DNA from: a virus
Virus record (IMG/VR): IMGVR_UViG_3300046513_000115
Location: 1-48,091 of that record
DNA length: 48,091 bases
Strand: one strand, 5' to 3'
Below the pieces are notes generated by a model, which was given only the letters and a program-made list of their open reading frames with translations, searched no databases and was not told the DNA's origin. The position numbers were made by a program, and so were the translations under genes. Positions 24,022 to 31,833 of this stretch are shown in pieces (the stretch's first letter is position 1; each line of letters begins with the position of its first letter).

Positions 24022-24942
24022 TTAGAAGGCCATCAGGCCCATACCTGCCAGATTACCGATGCCGCCCATCAGGCCCGCGCTGCTAGCGCTGTTCGCGGCG
24101 TTCTGCTGCGCCCACAGGGACGCTTGCGTGCCGTACTGGCCGTTGAGCGCGCCCGCACCGCCCGACAGCCCCGACATGGCGCCAGTGTAGCCTTGGCCCA
24201 TGATGCCGATGTTCGAGCGCCACGAGTTATTGGCCGCGCCGGTGTTGCCCACGGCCGAATTGCCGGCGTTCAGCCCCAGCCCATAGTTCGCCGCCGTCTG
24301 GCTGGGCAGACCCTGGCCCATGTTGATGGCATCGGCTTGCAGTTGCAGCGCCTTGTCGCGCACGCCCTGACGCGCGGTGTTGGCCGCGCCCGCCGACGAC
24401 AGCGCCGTGGCGGTCTGGGCGGCCTGATTGACGCCCGCCCACCGGCCACTGGTCGGGTTCAGGCCCATCGAGGCCATCTGGCGCTGGTTGACGCCCTGCT
24501 GCTGGGCGCTCGCGCGCTGTACGTCCGCCTGCGCCTCGGCGGCCATCTCTTCCTGCTTGGCCGGCGTGTTGTACTCGTTCGCGGTCTTGACGAACTGGTC
24601 CTGCAACGGCTGGAAGACCGACTTGTAGCGCGCCCGGTCCTCGCGCGCGTTGGCCATGGCCTCGTTCTGGGCGGCGATCTGCTGCTGCGTGACCTGCGTG
24701 GTCAGGCTGTCCAGCCCCGCCTGCCGGGTGTTGCCCTGGTTGAACTGGTCGCGCGCGAAGCCCAGCCAGTCGCGGCCAAGCTGCATTTCCTCGAGCGCGG
24801 CCTGTCCGACTGCCGGGTCCGGCGCCGGCGCACTGCCGCCGCCGCCGCCCTTCTTGTACAGGCGCATGCCGCGCCGCCGGCCCTCAAGCTGGAAGGCTTC
24901 TTCCGGCAGGTCCGGGATATGGTCGAGATAGACGCGGCTCAT
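24022..24942 (-). CDS. Probable virion/ejection protein, Gln/Ala/Asn-rich
   Basis: The product is 306 residues from the ATG at 24942, which overlaps the upstream acetyltransferase stop (ATGA). It opens with RVYLDHIPDLPEEAF, then a basic patch and a Gly-rich hinge (KKGGGGGSAPAPDP). The middle is long amphipathic helix rich in Gln and Ala (TTQVTQQQIAAQNEAMANA, EEMAAEAQADVQRASAQQQ). The C-terminus is Gly/Ala/Asn-rich with hydrophobic character (GLMGGIGNLAGMGLMAF). Proteins of this build are encoded in the same position in several podoviruses and are thought to be internal proteins ejected early in infection. Assignment is by context. Confidence 0.7.
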   Translation of the reverse strand: MSRVYLDHIPDLPEEAFQLEGRRRGMRLYKKGGGGGSAPAPDPAVGQAALEEMQLGRDWLGFARDQFNQGNTRQAGLDSLTTQVTQQQIAAQNEAMANAREDRARYKSVFQPLQDQFVKTANEYNTPAKQEEMAAEAQADVQRASAQQQGVNQRQMASMGLNPTSGRWAGVNQAAQTATALSSAGAANTARQGVRDKALQLQADAINMGQGLPSQTAANYGLGLNAGNSAVGNTGAANNSWRSNIGIMGQGYTGAMSGLSGGAGALNGQYGTQASLWAQQNAANSASSAGLMGGIGNLAGMGLMAF

Positions 24943-25373
24943 GGGCGAGGCTCCTGCGGGATGAATCGGCACCATTCGCGCAGCATGCCGAGGGAAATCA
25001 GATCGCCACCCTTGGGGTTGGCCTGGGGGTGGTAGCCCTCGCGGCGAAAGCCGAGATGCTCGTCAAAGCGCAGCGCGGCGCGGTTGGTGGCCGGCACCAG
25101 CCCGGTCACGCGGCGCAGCCCGCACTGGATGAAGGGGTAGCCGAACGAGGCGGCCAGAAAGGCCCGCGTGAGCCAGTGGCCGCGCCCGTCGCTGGCGATG
25201 TGGATGTTGCAATCCACCGCACTAAACCCATCAAAGACGGTGACAGCCAGAAGGTTGTCATCCTCGTCCGCATGGCCGATGGCGCGCGCATCCTCCCGAA
25301 AGCCGATCACGCCGATCCGGTCGGCGGCCCATGCAATCAGTCGTTCATCGTCGCCATAAATTAGCCGGCTCAT
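24939..25373 (-). CDS. GNAT-family N-acetyltransferase-like protein
   Basis: The product is 144 residues. It shows the GNAT layout: beta strands carrying NLLAVTVFDGFSAVDCNIHI, then an acetyl-CoA-binding segment (SDGRGHWLTRAFLAASFGYPF) and the C-terminal motif VTGLVPATNRAALRFDEHLGFRREG, split as VTGLVPATNRAAL and FDEHLGFRREG, typical of acetyltransferases acting on amino groups. The usual Q/RxxGxG/A loop is replaced by the less canonical GRGHWLTR. The same type of gene occurs among virion genes in other podoviruses. Substrate is unknown; a virion protein or a host target is possible. Confidence 0.78.
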   Translation of the reverse strand: MSRLIYGDDERLIAWAADRIGVIGFREDARAIGHADEDDNLLAVTVFDGFSAVDCNIHIASDGRGHWLTRAFLAASFGYPFIQCGLRRVTGLVPATNRAALRFDEHLGFRREGYHPQANPKGGDLISLGMLREWCRFIPQEPRP

Positions 25374-25422
25374 GCGTCACCTATACGGTAAATTGCCGCC
25401 ATTTTATCGGTTTCGTCGGTCA

Positions 25423-25794
25423 TCAGGTGCTAAATGTGTCGTTCTGTCCCGTGGCCACGGATTGCAGCGCCTGGAAGATTTGCAGCACGTCATCACGCAG
25501 CAGGTTGTAGTCCGCCATGGTCGGTGCGGCGGTCAACTTCTGGGATTTCATCTTCTTCATGCGGCCAATGACCGCCATTTCCTCCCTGCGCACCGCCGCG
25601 CGGGGGCGCGCGTCCTTGTCCTCGGGGGCAAAGCGGTCGCCAATCAGTTCTTGCAGGCGCTGCACCTGCGTCACGGTCAGCCCCAGCTTGTTGGCCAGTA
25701 CCTTGACGATGGCGGTCTCGAGGTCGCCCCCCGATACCGCTTGATCGCGCGTGCCGCGCCCGCTGACTGACGAATTGAGGTCTCCGCGTCCCAT
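25423..25794 (-). CDS. Hypothetical phage protein
   Basis: The product is 123 residues, starting 1 base after the large tail gene, whose 3' end supplies the Shine-Dalgarno (AGGTG). The N-terminus is Ser/Gly-rich (MGRGDLNSSVSGRGTRD). Residues 25-55 look like a helix-turn-helix or helical hairpin (AIVKVLANKLGLTVTQVQRLQE). The end is helical (LRDDVLQIFQALQSVATGQ). No family is recognised with confidence. Its position between the tail protein and the acetyltransferase suggests a virion-associated or assembly role, which is inference only. A 49-base gap follows before the acetyltransferase. Confidence 0.65.
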   Translation of the reverse strand: MGRGDLNSSVSGRGTRDQAVSGGDLETAIVKVLANKLGLTVTQVQRLQELIGDRFAPEDKDARPRAAVRREEMAVIGRMKKMKSQKLTAAPTMADYNLLRDDVLQIFQALQSVATGQNDTFST

Positions 25795-25795
25795 A

Positions 25796-27538
25796 TCACA
25801 CCTGTTTCAGTTCATCGACCGTGCCGGCCATCGTCACCTGGGAGATGTCGGCGTTGGCATTGATCTCGATCTCCCACTGCTGCGCCTTGAAGCCGGACGG
25901 CAGGCGGGAGATGGCGTTGAGCGTGCTGGTGGTGTAGATCGGCCGCCCATCGGCGTAGACCGTGACCGACACGAAGCGCGCTTCCTCCACGCGGGCTAGG
26001 TCGTCGTGGTTGATAGCCATCTCGTTGATGGCCGTACTGTTGACATCCCCGTGGATGGTCGGGTTGCCGAAGATCGCCGCATTGGCGGCCAGCGCGGCGG
26101 CACGGGCGGCCTCGATGGCGGCCTGTTCCTCGGGCGTGGCCGTGGTGGTGCCCTCCACGAAGATCACCCCGAAGTTGGTCGGGGTCGGCAGGATGAAGCG
26201 CTTGGAGCGCCAGTTGAAGGTCTCATTCTCCTGGCCGACCGCATCCCACTCCACGATGTCCTGGCCGATGCACAGAAAGAGCGCCCCGGACTCGATGTCG
26301 TACCAGCTTGCGTCCGCGCGGTAGTTGGTGCGCTGTAGCGTGGCCTCCTGGCCGGTCAGGTCGATGATGAATGAGCCCTCGCGCGCGGTGCCCAATGGAT
26401 CCACGTAGCGGTAGCTGGCGAGGTACTTGCCATAGAACTGGCTCGAGACGAAGCTCGCCGGCGAGGTTTGCAGCCACTGGTCCCGCGTCATGAGGTTGTC
26501 CGTCACCACGCGCGCGCCGCTGGAACTGGCCACCACGAGCCCATCCACGGACGGGTAGGCCACCGAATAGCCCAGATCGACCATGCCGCGCGAGTTGATG
26601 CACGGCAGGTTCAGTTCCAGTTTCTCGCTGGCCATCACGTCCGGGCTCTGCCCGCTGACCATGTAGGGCTGGCCCTTGGTGGCGACCACGACAGTCGTGC
26701 CGAAGGAGCCCAGCGCGACGATTTCATAGTCCATCGTCAGCACGTAGCCATCGGGCCACGCATGCGGGCGCCACGGCTCGCAGAACCACAGTTCCTTGCC
26801 CCGGAAGGCGGCCATCATGCCGCCGGGCAGGGAAATGAGCCCCTTGAGGTCGTCCGGCGGCGCGGTCCAGCCCATCGACGGCAGCAGTTCGGCCTGATCG
26901 GTCACGGGCACAGTGTCCACGTAGTTCGCGTTCGTGGCGGCGCGCTCGGCGATGAAGTACAGATCGGTGCCCGCGAGGGTTGTCTGCGAGCGGTAGATGC
27001 GCTGCTTGGTGATGGCGCGCCCGGCCGGCGGCGTGCGAAAGCCCGCGAGCGTCACACTCTGGCCGCTCTGCCAGTTGACTTGATTGGAGATGGGCGAGGG
27101 GGCCGATTCCTCCCCGAAGTCGGTCACTTCGGTATAGACGTAGAGCCGCGTGAACACGTCGCCCGTGCCGGTGCCGCCGATGGTCGCGGTCAGCGCGGCG
27201 GTGATGGCGGGCATGGCGAGCGGGTAGGTGGTACCCGCCACGATCATCTTGGGGGCGCCGTCCCCCATCACGTACAGGCGGTCATCCGCCACCGGGCCGG
27301 GCACCGCCTTGACTTCCTCGTCCCAGGCCAGCCAGTCGGCGCCGTTGCGGTAGATCGTCTTGATCTGCCCCTCGGGGATGGTGGTGATGCGCTCGATGAA
27401 CTTGGCGCGCCGGTACGGCGACAGCGCGCCGGTATCGAGGCGCGCATTCACTGCGAGCTGGGCGGCGTTGTCGGGCAGTTGCCGCGCCTGGATGTGCGGC
27501 ATCTCGCCCTGAAACCCGATTAGTTTGATGACCGCCAT
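25796..27538 (-). CDS. Tail protein (nozzle/tubular-type), podovirus
   Basis: The product is 580 residues, rich in beta strands, with repeated short Trp/Tyr/Gly strand motifs (DWLAWDEEVKAVPG, KELWFCEPWRPHAWPDGYV, YGKYLASYRYVDPLG). The first 60 residues (FQGEMPHIQARQLPDNAAQ) resemble the start of large tail proteins of podoviruses that build the tail tube or nozzle. The C-terminal part (ISRLPSGFKAQQWEIEIN) matches the recurring ending of this protein group. It follows a 202-base noncoding stretch, so it may be transcribed partly from its own signal. Virion location is likely; the exact position in the tail is inferred. Confidence 0.75.
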   Translation of the reverse strand: MAVIKLIGFQGEMPHIQARQLPDNAAQLAVNARLDTGALSPYRRAKFIERITTIPEGQIKTIYRNGADWLAWDEEVKAVPGPVADDRLYVMGDGAPKMIVAGTTYPLAMPAITAALTATIGGTGTGDVFTRLYVYTEVTDFGEESAPSPISNQVNWQSGQSVTLAGFRTPPAGRAITKQRIYRSQTTLAGTDLYFIAERAATNANYVDTVPVTDQAELLPSMGWTAPPDDLKGLISLPGGMMAAFRGKELWFCEPWRPHAWPDGYVLTMDYEIVALGSFGTTVVVATKGQPYMVSGQSPDVMASEKLELNLPCINSRGMVDLGYSVAYPSVDGLVVASSSGARVVTDNLMTRDQWLQTSPASFVSSQFYGKYLASYRYVDPLGTAREGSFIIDLTGQEATLQRTNYRADASWYDIESGALFLCIGQDIVEWDAVGQENETFNWRSKRFILPTPTNFGVIFVEGTTTATPEEQAAIEAARAAALAANAAIFGNPTIHGDVNSTAINEMAINHDDLARVEEARFVSVTVYADGRPIYTTSTLNAISRLPSGFKAQQWEIEINANADISQVTMAGTVDELKQV

Positions 27539-27583
27539 TCAGACCCCCATAAACCATGAACCCCCAGCAATCGACCACACCAT

Positions 27584-27615
27584 GAACGGAAGCCGGGGAG
27601 CGGCGCCTTCCGTTC
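27584..27615. other. Perfect 9-bp inverted repeat in a 202-base noncoding gap
   Basis: Arms gaacggaag (27584-27592) and cttccgttc (27607-27615) can form a hairpin with a GC-rich 14-base loop. It lies in the longest gene-free stretch of the window (27539-27740). That gap also holds a short GA-dinucleotide run near 27664-27680. No U-tract follows on either strand, so it is not a typical terminator; RNA processing or a regulatory role is possible. No convincing promoter was found here. Confidence 0.6.
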
Positions 27616-27740
27616 AAAGGCATGGCGACGGCTGGGGGCTATCGTCATGGGCGCCGCATCACAGCAGAGAGAGAGAGAGAACCACGCTGCGGCACGCCGC
27701 CATCTTACCGCATCATGGTCCCATCTTTATGCAAAACCTC

Positions 27741-28907
27741 TTAAAACTCGAAACCTTCTGAATAGAACGTCGCGGTGTTGCCGGCCCACGTAACACTCGG
27801 CTCGGTGAGTAGCGAGTAGTTGCCGGCCACGGCGGGCACTTTCCGTGCGCTCTGATGGATCACCCCGCCGCTGGCCGACCCTTTTAGGGAGTGGTAAATA
27901 TGGGCATACGTGTTGCCCGTGGAGTCGTCGCGCCAGTACGCTGAGATGAGGTAATCCCCGCCTGCCGTGGAGTTGGCATTGAAATTCACCAGCAGGTCAT
28001 ACGCCGTCGCAATCGGCGGGATGTACACGCTCAAATTGGTCAGTGCGTACGCACTGCCGGCGTTGATGGTGGCGGAGCCCACCGGCGCGCCGGCCGCCGG
28101 GTAAATGGCAGACCGGCCGGCGTACCGGGTAGTGACCCCAGCATTCGCGCCGCCAATGCGGATTGGGCACAACAGGCACCAGTGGGTGTAGCCGGACGGG
28201 AGCGTGGGGCCGGAGGTCGTCACGCTGGCAATCAGCGCGACCGCCGTGCCGTTCCAGATTGCATAGATATAGACCCACTGCCCGGAGAAGTTGCCAGCCT
28301 GATCCCGGCCGCCCGCCGCCGGGCCGGCAGTCGTAAAGGTGACGGTCTTGTCGCCACCACTGCCAACGACCACGACATCGCCGGCAGCATTCTTGAGCGC
28401 CGCCGCATCGAAGGACAGCGTGACGGAGTTGACGGAGGATGAGCCGCCCTTTAGCCCGACATGCCAGTTGCCGCCGATCAACCCGGCATTCATCTGCGCC
28501 TTGTTCACGGCATCTGTGCCGGCCGTGCCGGTCGCCAGCCCGGTGATTTTATTGCCGCCCATAGGGATGTCGCCGGACATCGTGGCGCCCAGGCCGCCGG
28601 TGCGGAGCACGAATTCATTCGCCGCGGCCACGGTCCAGCGCACCTCCACGCGGTCATTGGCGGAAAACGCGAGCGGCGTGGTGCCCTCCTGGCCGCGCGT
28701 CACGGTCAGGGTGTCGGACGTGCGTGCCGTGCAGCGCATGATTTCCAGCGTGCCATCGGTCTTCACCACGGTCACGGGGCACCAGTCGCCCCCGCCCAGC
28801 ACCGGGAACTTGGCGCCGCCCCCGGTTTGCAGCACCAGCGACAGATCGGTGTTGGTGATTGGTGCGGCCAGCGAACTGACGGCGTTGTTGGCGAGTTTCA
28901 GGGCCAT
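27741..28907 (-). CDS. Tail fibre protein
   Basis: The product is 388 residues. Residues 1-95 (ALKLANNAVSSLAAPI, FPVLGGGDWCPVTVVK, LEIMRCTARTSDTLTVTRGQ) form a conserved attachment-type domain that is also present, diverged, in the 29471-29995 gene. A linker with GDIPMGGNKITGLATGTAG, the trimeric fibre motif G-x-x-I-x-x-L, follows. The C-terminal 220 residues are beta-rich and rich in Gly/Ser/Thr/Tyr, as expected of a receptor-binding tip. It is followed by the noncoding gap. Role: host recognition; the receptor is not predictable. Confidence 0.82.
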   Translation of the reverse strand: MALKLANNAVSSLAAPITNTDLSLVLQTGGGAKFPVLGGGDWCPVTVVKTDGTLEIMRCTARTSDTLTVTRGQEGTTPLAFSANDRVEVRWTVAAANEFVLRTGGLGATMSGDIPMGGNKITGLATGTAGTDAVNKAQMNAGLIGGNWHVGLKGGSSSVNSVTLSFDAAALKNAAGDVVVVGSGGDKTVTFTTAGPAAGGRDQAGNFSGQWVYIYAIWNGTAVALIASVTTSGPTLPSGYTHWCLLCPIRIGGANAGVTTRYAGRSAIYPAAGAPVGSATINAGSAYALTNLSVYIPPIATAYDLLVNFNANSTAGGDYLISAYWRDDSTGNTYAHIYHSLKGSASGGVIHQSARKVPAVAGNYSLLTEPSVTWAGNTATFYSEGFEF

Positions 28908-28916
28908 GGCGAATCC

Positions 28917-29468
28917 TTAAATCTGTTCAATGCGGTACATATCGGTCTGGCCCTGCCGCACCAGTTGGGCGTAGGGGTGCGGCTGGGGGAATCCTGGGTT
29001 GGGGTTGTTGATGGACGCGGCGAAGCGCGAGAAAGCGCCAAAGCCCGCGTAGACCAAGGAAACCGTAAACCCGGTGGTCAAGTTCGTGATGCGCAGGTTC
29101 CCGGTGTAGGTCATGCTCGCAAGCCAGACCGCAGCGCCCCAGAAGGCAACGCGGATCGGTATGTTGTTCGAATCGACCTCGTAGGTGGTGGTGATTTCGA
29201 TGGTGACGATGGATGAGCCAAGAAATGGCTCCTGCCCTGCCGGGATGGTGATGGCGCCCTGCTGCGGTCCAGGGTCGCCCACCCCGCTCAGGCTCCAGAC
29301 ATTCGTGGGCCACCGGAGCACCCAGCCGGCCGTGTAGAACTGCTTCCACACCCCGCCGTCCTTCACCCAGGCCGCCTTAACCGGCGTCCACGTGGCGCCG
29401 ATCTTGATAAATAGCGACTTGACGAATTTCCACAGCCCGCCAGTCTTCACGTAGGGGACGAATGACAT
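28917..29468 (-). CDS. Tail tip/fibre-associated protein with repeated VKxGGxWK motif
   Basis: The product is 183 residues. The first 45 residues contain repeated short units (YVKTGGLWKFVKS, IKIGATWTPVKAAW, VKDGGVWKQFY). This repeat pattern is known from phage tail-tip proteins, where each unit is a short strand ending in W-K/P. The remainder is beta-rich with aromatic residues (FLGSSIVTIEITTTYEVD, LRITNLTTGFTVSLVYAG) and no catalytic motif. It lies between two fibre genes that share an N-terminal domain, so it likely forms part of the same fibre assembly. No family name is assigned. Confidence 0.68.
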   Translation of the reverse strand: MSFVPYVKTGGLWKFVKSLFIKIGATWTPVKAAWVKDGGVWKQFYTAGWVLRWPTNVWSLSGVGDPGPQQGAITIPAGQEPFLGSSIVTIEITTTYEVDSNNIPIRVAFWGAAVWLASMTYTGNLRITNLTTGFTVSLVYAGFGAFSRFAASINNPNPGFPQPHPYAQLVRQGQTDMYRIEQI

Positions 29469-29470
29469 GG

Positions 29471-29995
29471 CTACACCTGATACCAGATATCGCCGTCAGC
29501 GCCGCCGGACGGGGCGCTGCTGCTGACCGTGCGGGCGCCGTAGCCGTTCTTGCCGCTGGCGACGGCCGCCGCGATGGCCGCATCCATCTGGCTCTTGGTC
29601 GTCGCATCCGTGCCGGCCGCGCCGTCCGCGAGGTTCTTGATCTTCTTCGCGCCCATGTCGAGGTCTTCGGCCATCGCATCGCCGGTGCGCTGGAACATGG
29701 TCTCGAAGGCGGCCTTCGTGGCGCGCAGTTCTACCCGGTCACCGGTGGCGAACGACAGCGCGGCGGTGCCCTCCTGGGCCCGCACGATGGTCATCAGGTC
29801 GCCCACGCGCTCGGTGCAGCGGGTGATTTCCAGTGTGCCGTCCACCTTGATGAGCGACAGCGGGAACCACTCGCCTGCGGCAGGGGTCGGGAACTTGGCG
29901 CCCTCGCCCGGCGTCACGCTGATGCTGACCCCGCCAGACGCGAGCGAGGCCACCAGCTTCGTTACTGCGTTGTTGGCGAATTTCAGCTTTGCCAT
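29471..29995 (-). CDS. Tail fibre protein, short paralogue
   Basis: The product is 174 residues. Residues 1-95 (LKFANNAVTKLVASLASGG, WFPLSLIKVDGTLEITRCTE) match the N-terminal domain of the 27741-28907 fibre in sequence and length. It continues with MGAKKIKNLADGAAG, the G-x-K-I-x-x-L fibre motif, and an Ala/Ser/Gly linker ending in GDIWYQV, a common ending of short fibres. It has no large receptor-binding tip, so it may be an adaptor or connecting segment. Similar tandem fibre genes are reported for Bcep22-like phages. Confidence 0.78.
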   Translation of the reverse strand: MAKLKFANNAVTKLVASLASGGVSISVTPGEGAKFPTPAAGEWFPLSLIKVDGTLEITRCTERVGDLMTIVRAQEGTAALSFATGDRVELRATKAAFETMFQRTGDAMAEDLDMGAKKIKNLADGAAGTDATTKSQMDAAIAAAVASGKNGYGARTVSSSAPSGGADGDIWYQV

Positions 29996-29996
29996 A

Positions 29997-30296
29997 TCAG
30001 CAATCCTTCACACGGAGTTGAAAGTCCACTTCCTTGACCCGACCGCCGGCCGTGGCCGCGACCACGGTAATCTTGTAGGTCTTGCCGGACACACCGCCCG
30101 ACAGCCACACCTTGACCTCAAGCCCGTTCAGTTGGGTGGATTCGATCTGCACCCCATCCGGGTTATCCACAGGGTCATAGGCGGGGCTGACCGTGGCCTC
30201 GGCCGTGGTCACGAGGTCGCCGTCCGGGAGCCACGGCGAGAAATCAAGGCCATAGTCCCGCTGGTCGGCGGGTTGCTTCATCTGTACGCCCAGCAT
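29997..30296 (-). CDS. Fibre-tail adaptor protein (Ig-like)
   Basis: The product is 99 residues. The layout matches the common podovirus fibre-tail adaptor type: KQPADQRDYGLDFSPWLPDGD, then a strand pair and the diagnostic ending VKVWLSGGVSGKTYKITV ... GGRVKEVDFQLRV. The fold is predicted to be a small beta sandwich that links the tail fibre to the tail. It lies directly upstream of the fibre gene at 29471-29995, 1 base apart, which fits this role. Confidence 0.75.
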   Translation of the reverse strand: MLGVQMKQPADQRDYGLDFSPWLPDGDLVTTAEATVSPAYDPVDNPDGVQIESTQLNGLEVKVWLSGGVSGKTYKITVVAATAGGRVKEVDFQLRVKDC

Positions 30297-30307
30297 CGCT
30301 ACTCCTG

Positions 30308-30763
30308 TCAGACCCTGGCCGCGTCATACGGCACGCGCAGGGTGGTGTTGTCCTTGGGCACGCGCATCACGCACGAACGGTGCGCGTCGCTCCACACATC
30401 GGGGATCGCCGGCGGGATCGGCAGGCCGTGGCTGGCTACCATGACCATCTCCGCGAGCCCGGCCGCGTAGGTGATGCTGGCCGGCACGGCGTAGGCCGAC
30501 ATCTCCATCGCCGCCTCGCCCCCGGCCGTCACGCCCAGGCGCGCAGCGCCCACCGCATCCATCGTCATGGCCGCCATGCCGGTAATGGCGCCCAGGATGG
30601 TCGCGTTGCCGGTCGCCGCCATGCTCATGGCCGCCGTGGCCGTGCCCGCCACCAGCCCAAGCTGCGCCGCGCCATCGGCGGCCATCGTCATCGTGGCCGT
30701 GCCGGCCCCGTAGAACGTGTCCCAGCCGTTGAGTGCGGTGCCGTTGAGCGGGTAGCGGTTCAT
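30308..30763 (-). CDS. Small structural protein with tandem ~20-residue A-x-M-x-M-x-A repeats
   Basis: The product is 151 residues. The start overlaps the upstream stop (TAATG). From about residue 19 to 115 it carries five imperfect tandem repeats of about 20 residues with core A/T-x-M-x-M-x-A, for example ATMTMAADGAAQLG, AAMSMAATGNATIL, AAMTMDAVGAARLG. Each unit probably makes two short strands, so the protein may form a beta-solenoid-like rod. The C-terminus (SDAHRSCVMRVPKDNTTLRV) is a separate short domain. Position between structural genes suggests a virion or fibre part. No named family is recognised. Confidence 0.7.
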   Translation of the reverse strand: MNRYPLNGTALNGWDTFYGAGTATMTMAADGAAQLGLVAGTATAAMSMAATGNATILGAITGMAAMTMDAVGAARLGVTAGGEAAMEMSAYAVPASITYAAGLAEMVMVASHGLPIPPAIPDVWSDAHRSCVMRVPKDNTTLRVPYDAARV

Positions 30764-31188
30764 TACGTGAGCGAGACCGTCAGCGTGTTGATGTCGAACA
30801 GGATCACGTCACCGACCGCGATGGTGCGCGGGGTGGACAGCACGCCATAGGTAATCAGGTTGCCGCCGGTCGGCGCATCCCAGACCCCGTAGTGGGTCAC
30901 GGTGATGCTGGCCGCGCCATTGTTGTTGGGGAACGTGATTTGCTTGGCGTTGCGGCACACCCCGTTGGTGTCGGCCGCCGACCAGCCTGCCGACACGCCG
31001 CCCGCGCCCACCGAGGCATCGCGCCGCGCGTAGCCGGGCCATGCCGCGCCGCCGGTCTCGTTGGCGCCGGCTGGGCCGGGGTCGGCCGTGTGCAGCGACA
31101 CGTAGGTCGCGGTCGGCGGGGTGATAGCCTGCCCGCGCAGGATGCAGTTCATGACGTTCTGGCGGGTAACGGTCGATGCGGCGGCCAT
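30763..31188 (-). CDS. Phage tail/fibre protein (gp80-like)
   Basis: The product is 141 residues. It has the recognisable layout of a widespread small tail-fibre-type protein: ATYVSLHTADPG near residue 28, GYARRDASV, and the ending THYGVWDAPTGGNLITYG and a Gly/Thr-rich strand (RTIAVGDVILFD). The same pattern is found in mycobacteriophage gp80-like proteins and in many prophages. It is beta-rich and presumably a virion component. It is coupled to the next gene through a TAATG overlap. Confidence 0.72.
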   Translation of the reverse strand: MAAASTVTRQNVMNCILRGQAITPPTATYVSLHTADPGPAGANETGGAAWPGYARRDASVGAGGVSAGWSAADTNGVCRNAKQITFPNNNGAASITVTHYGVWDAPTGGNLITYGVLSTPRTIAVGDVILFDINTLTVSLT

Positions 31189-31197
31189 GGCGGCTCC

Positions 31198-31833
31198 TTA
31201 CAAGAAATTGGCTTTGGTGCGGATCGGGCCAAGCTGCTGGCCGGCCTGCTGGAGTGACTTCTTGCCCAGCGCCTGATCGAACTTGCCCTGGTAGTAGACC
31301 GCCCGTTCCGGGTCGGAAAACGACTGCTTGGGCAGCATCAGGATGCCGGCGGCCGCGCCCCAGCCGATGGTCTGGCGGTACTGGCGGGCGAGGAAGTCCG
31401 GCACCTGCTCGGCGTCCTCGCTCGGCTTGAGGATGAGCGACACGTCGATGGTGCCCGGCGGGGTCTGGTTCGACTGCGGCACGACGCGGATGGAGTCGTA
31501 GCCGATCTGGGTGAACCATTTCGGCTGGCCTTCCCACAGACGTTCCGTGCTGCGCCAGTCCGGGTAGCGGTCATCCAGCCAGCCGACCGTGGCCGGGTCC
31601 AGCCGCATGCCGTTCCAGTCGCAGCGCTCGATCTTGACGATGACCGATTCGCCCGGCGCGCACAGCAGGTTCGGGTCTTCGCCCAGGTCGAACGAATCCT
31701 CGAAGCGCCACAGCAGCGTTTCCTCGCAGAAGGCGATGCAGGCGTTGCGGATGTGCTCGTGCGCGACCGGCTCCGGCACGCCGGGGCACAGCGGCAGCAC
31801 TTTCGTCAGGAAGGTGTCGAGGTCGGTCATCAT
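31198..31833 (-). CDS. Probable head-tail adaptor/tail accessory protein
   Basis: The product is 211 residues, starting with an ATGATGA overlap with the DUF6682-like gene. The N-terminus (LDTFLTKVLPLCPGVPEP, HEHIRNACIAFCEETLLWRF) is helical like connector proteins that sit under the portal. The centre is beta (YDSIRVVPQS, TIDVSLILKP) and the C-terminus again helical. I infer that it is the second connector or tail accessory factor, as it follows a recognised adaptor gene. No named family is recognised with certainty. Confidence 0.68.
   Translation of the reverse strand: MMTDLDTFLTKVLPLCPGVPEPVAHEHIRNACIAFCEETLLWRFEDSFDLGEDPNLLCAPGESVIVKIERCDWNGMRLDPATVGWLDDRYPDWRSTERLWEGQPKWFTQIGYDSIRVVPQSNQTPPGTIDVSLILKPSEDAEQVPDFLARQYRQTIGWGAAAGILMLPKQSFSDPERAVYYQGKFDQALGKKSLQQAGQQLGPIRTKANFL

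Noticed and set aside
27525-27761. Short plus-strand frame across the noncoding gap
   Set aside because: No ribosome site, low-complexity His/Arg product and opposite direction to all surrounding genes.
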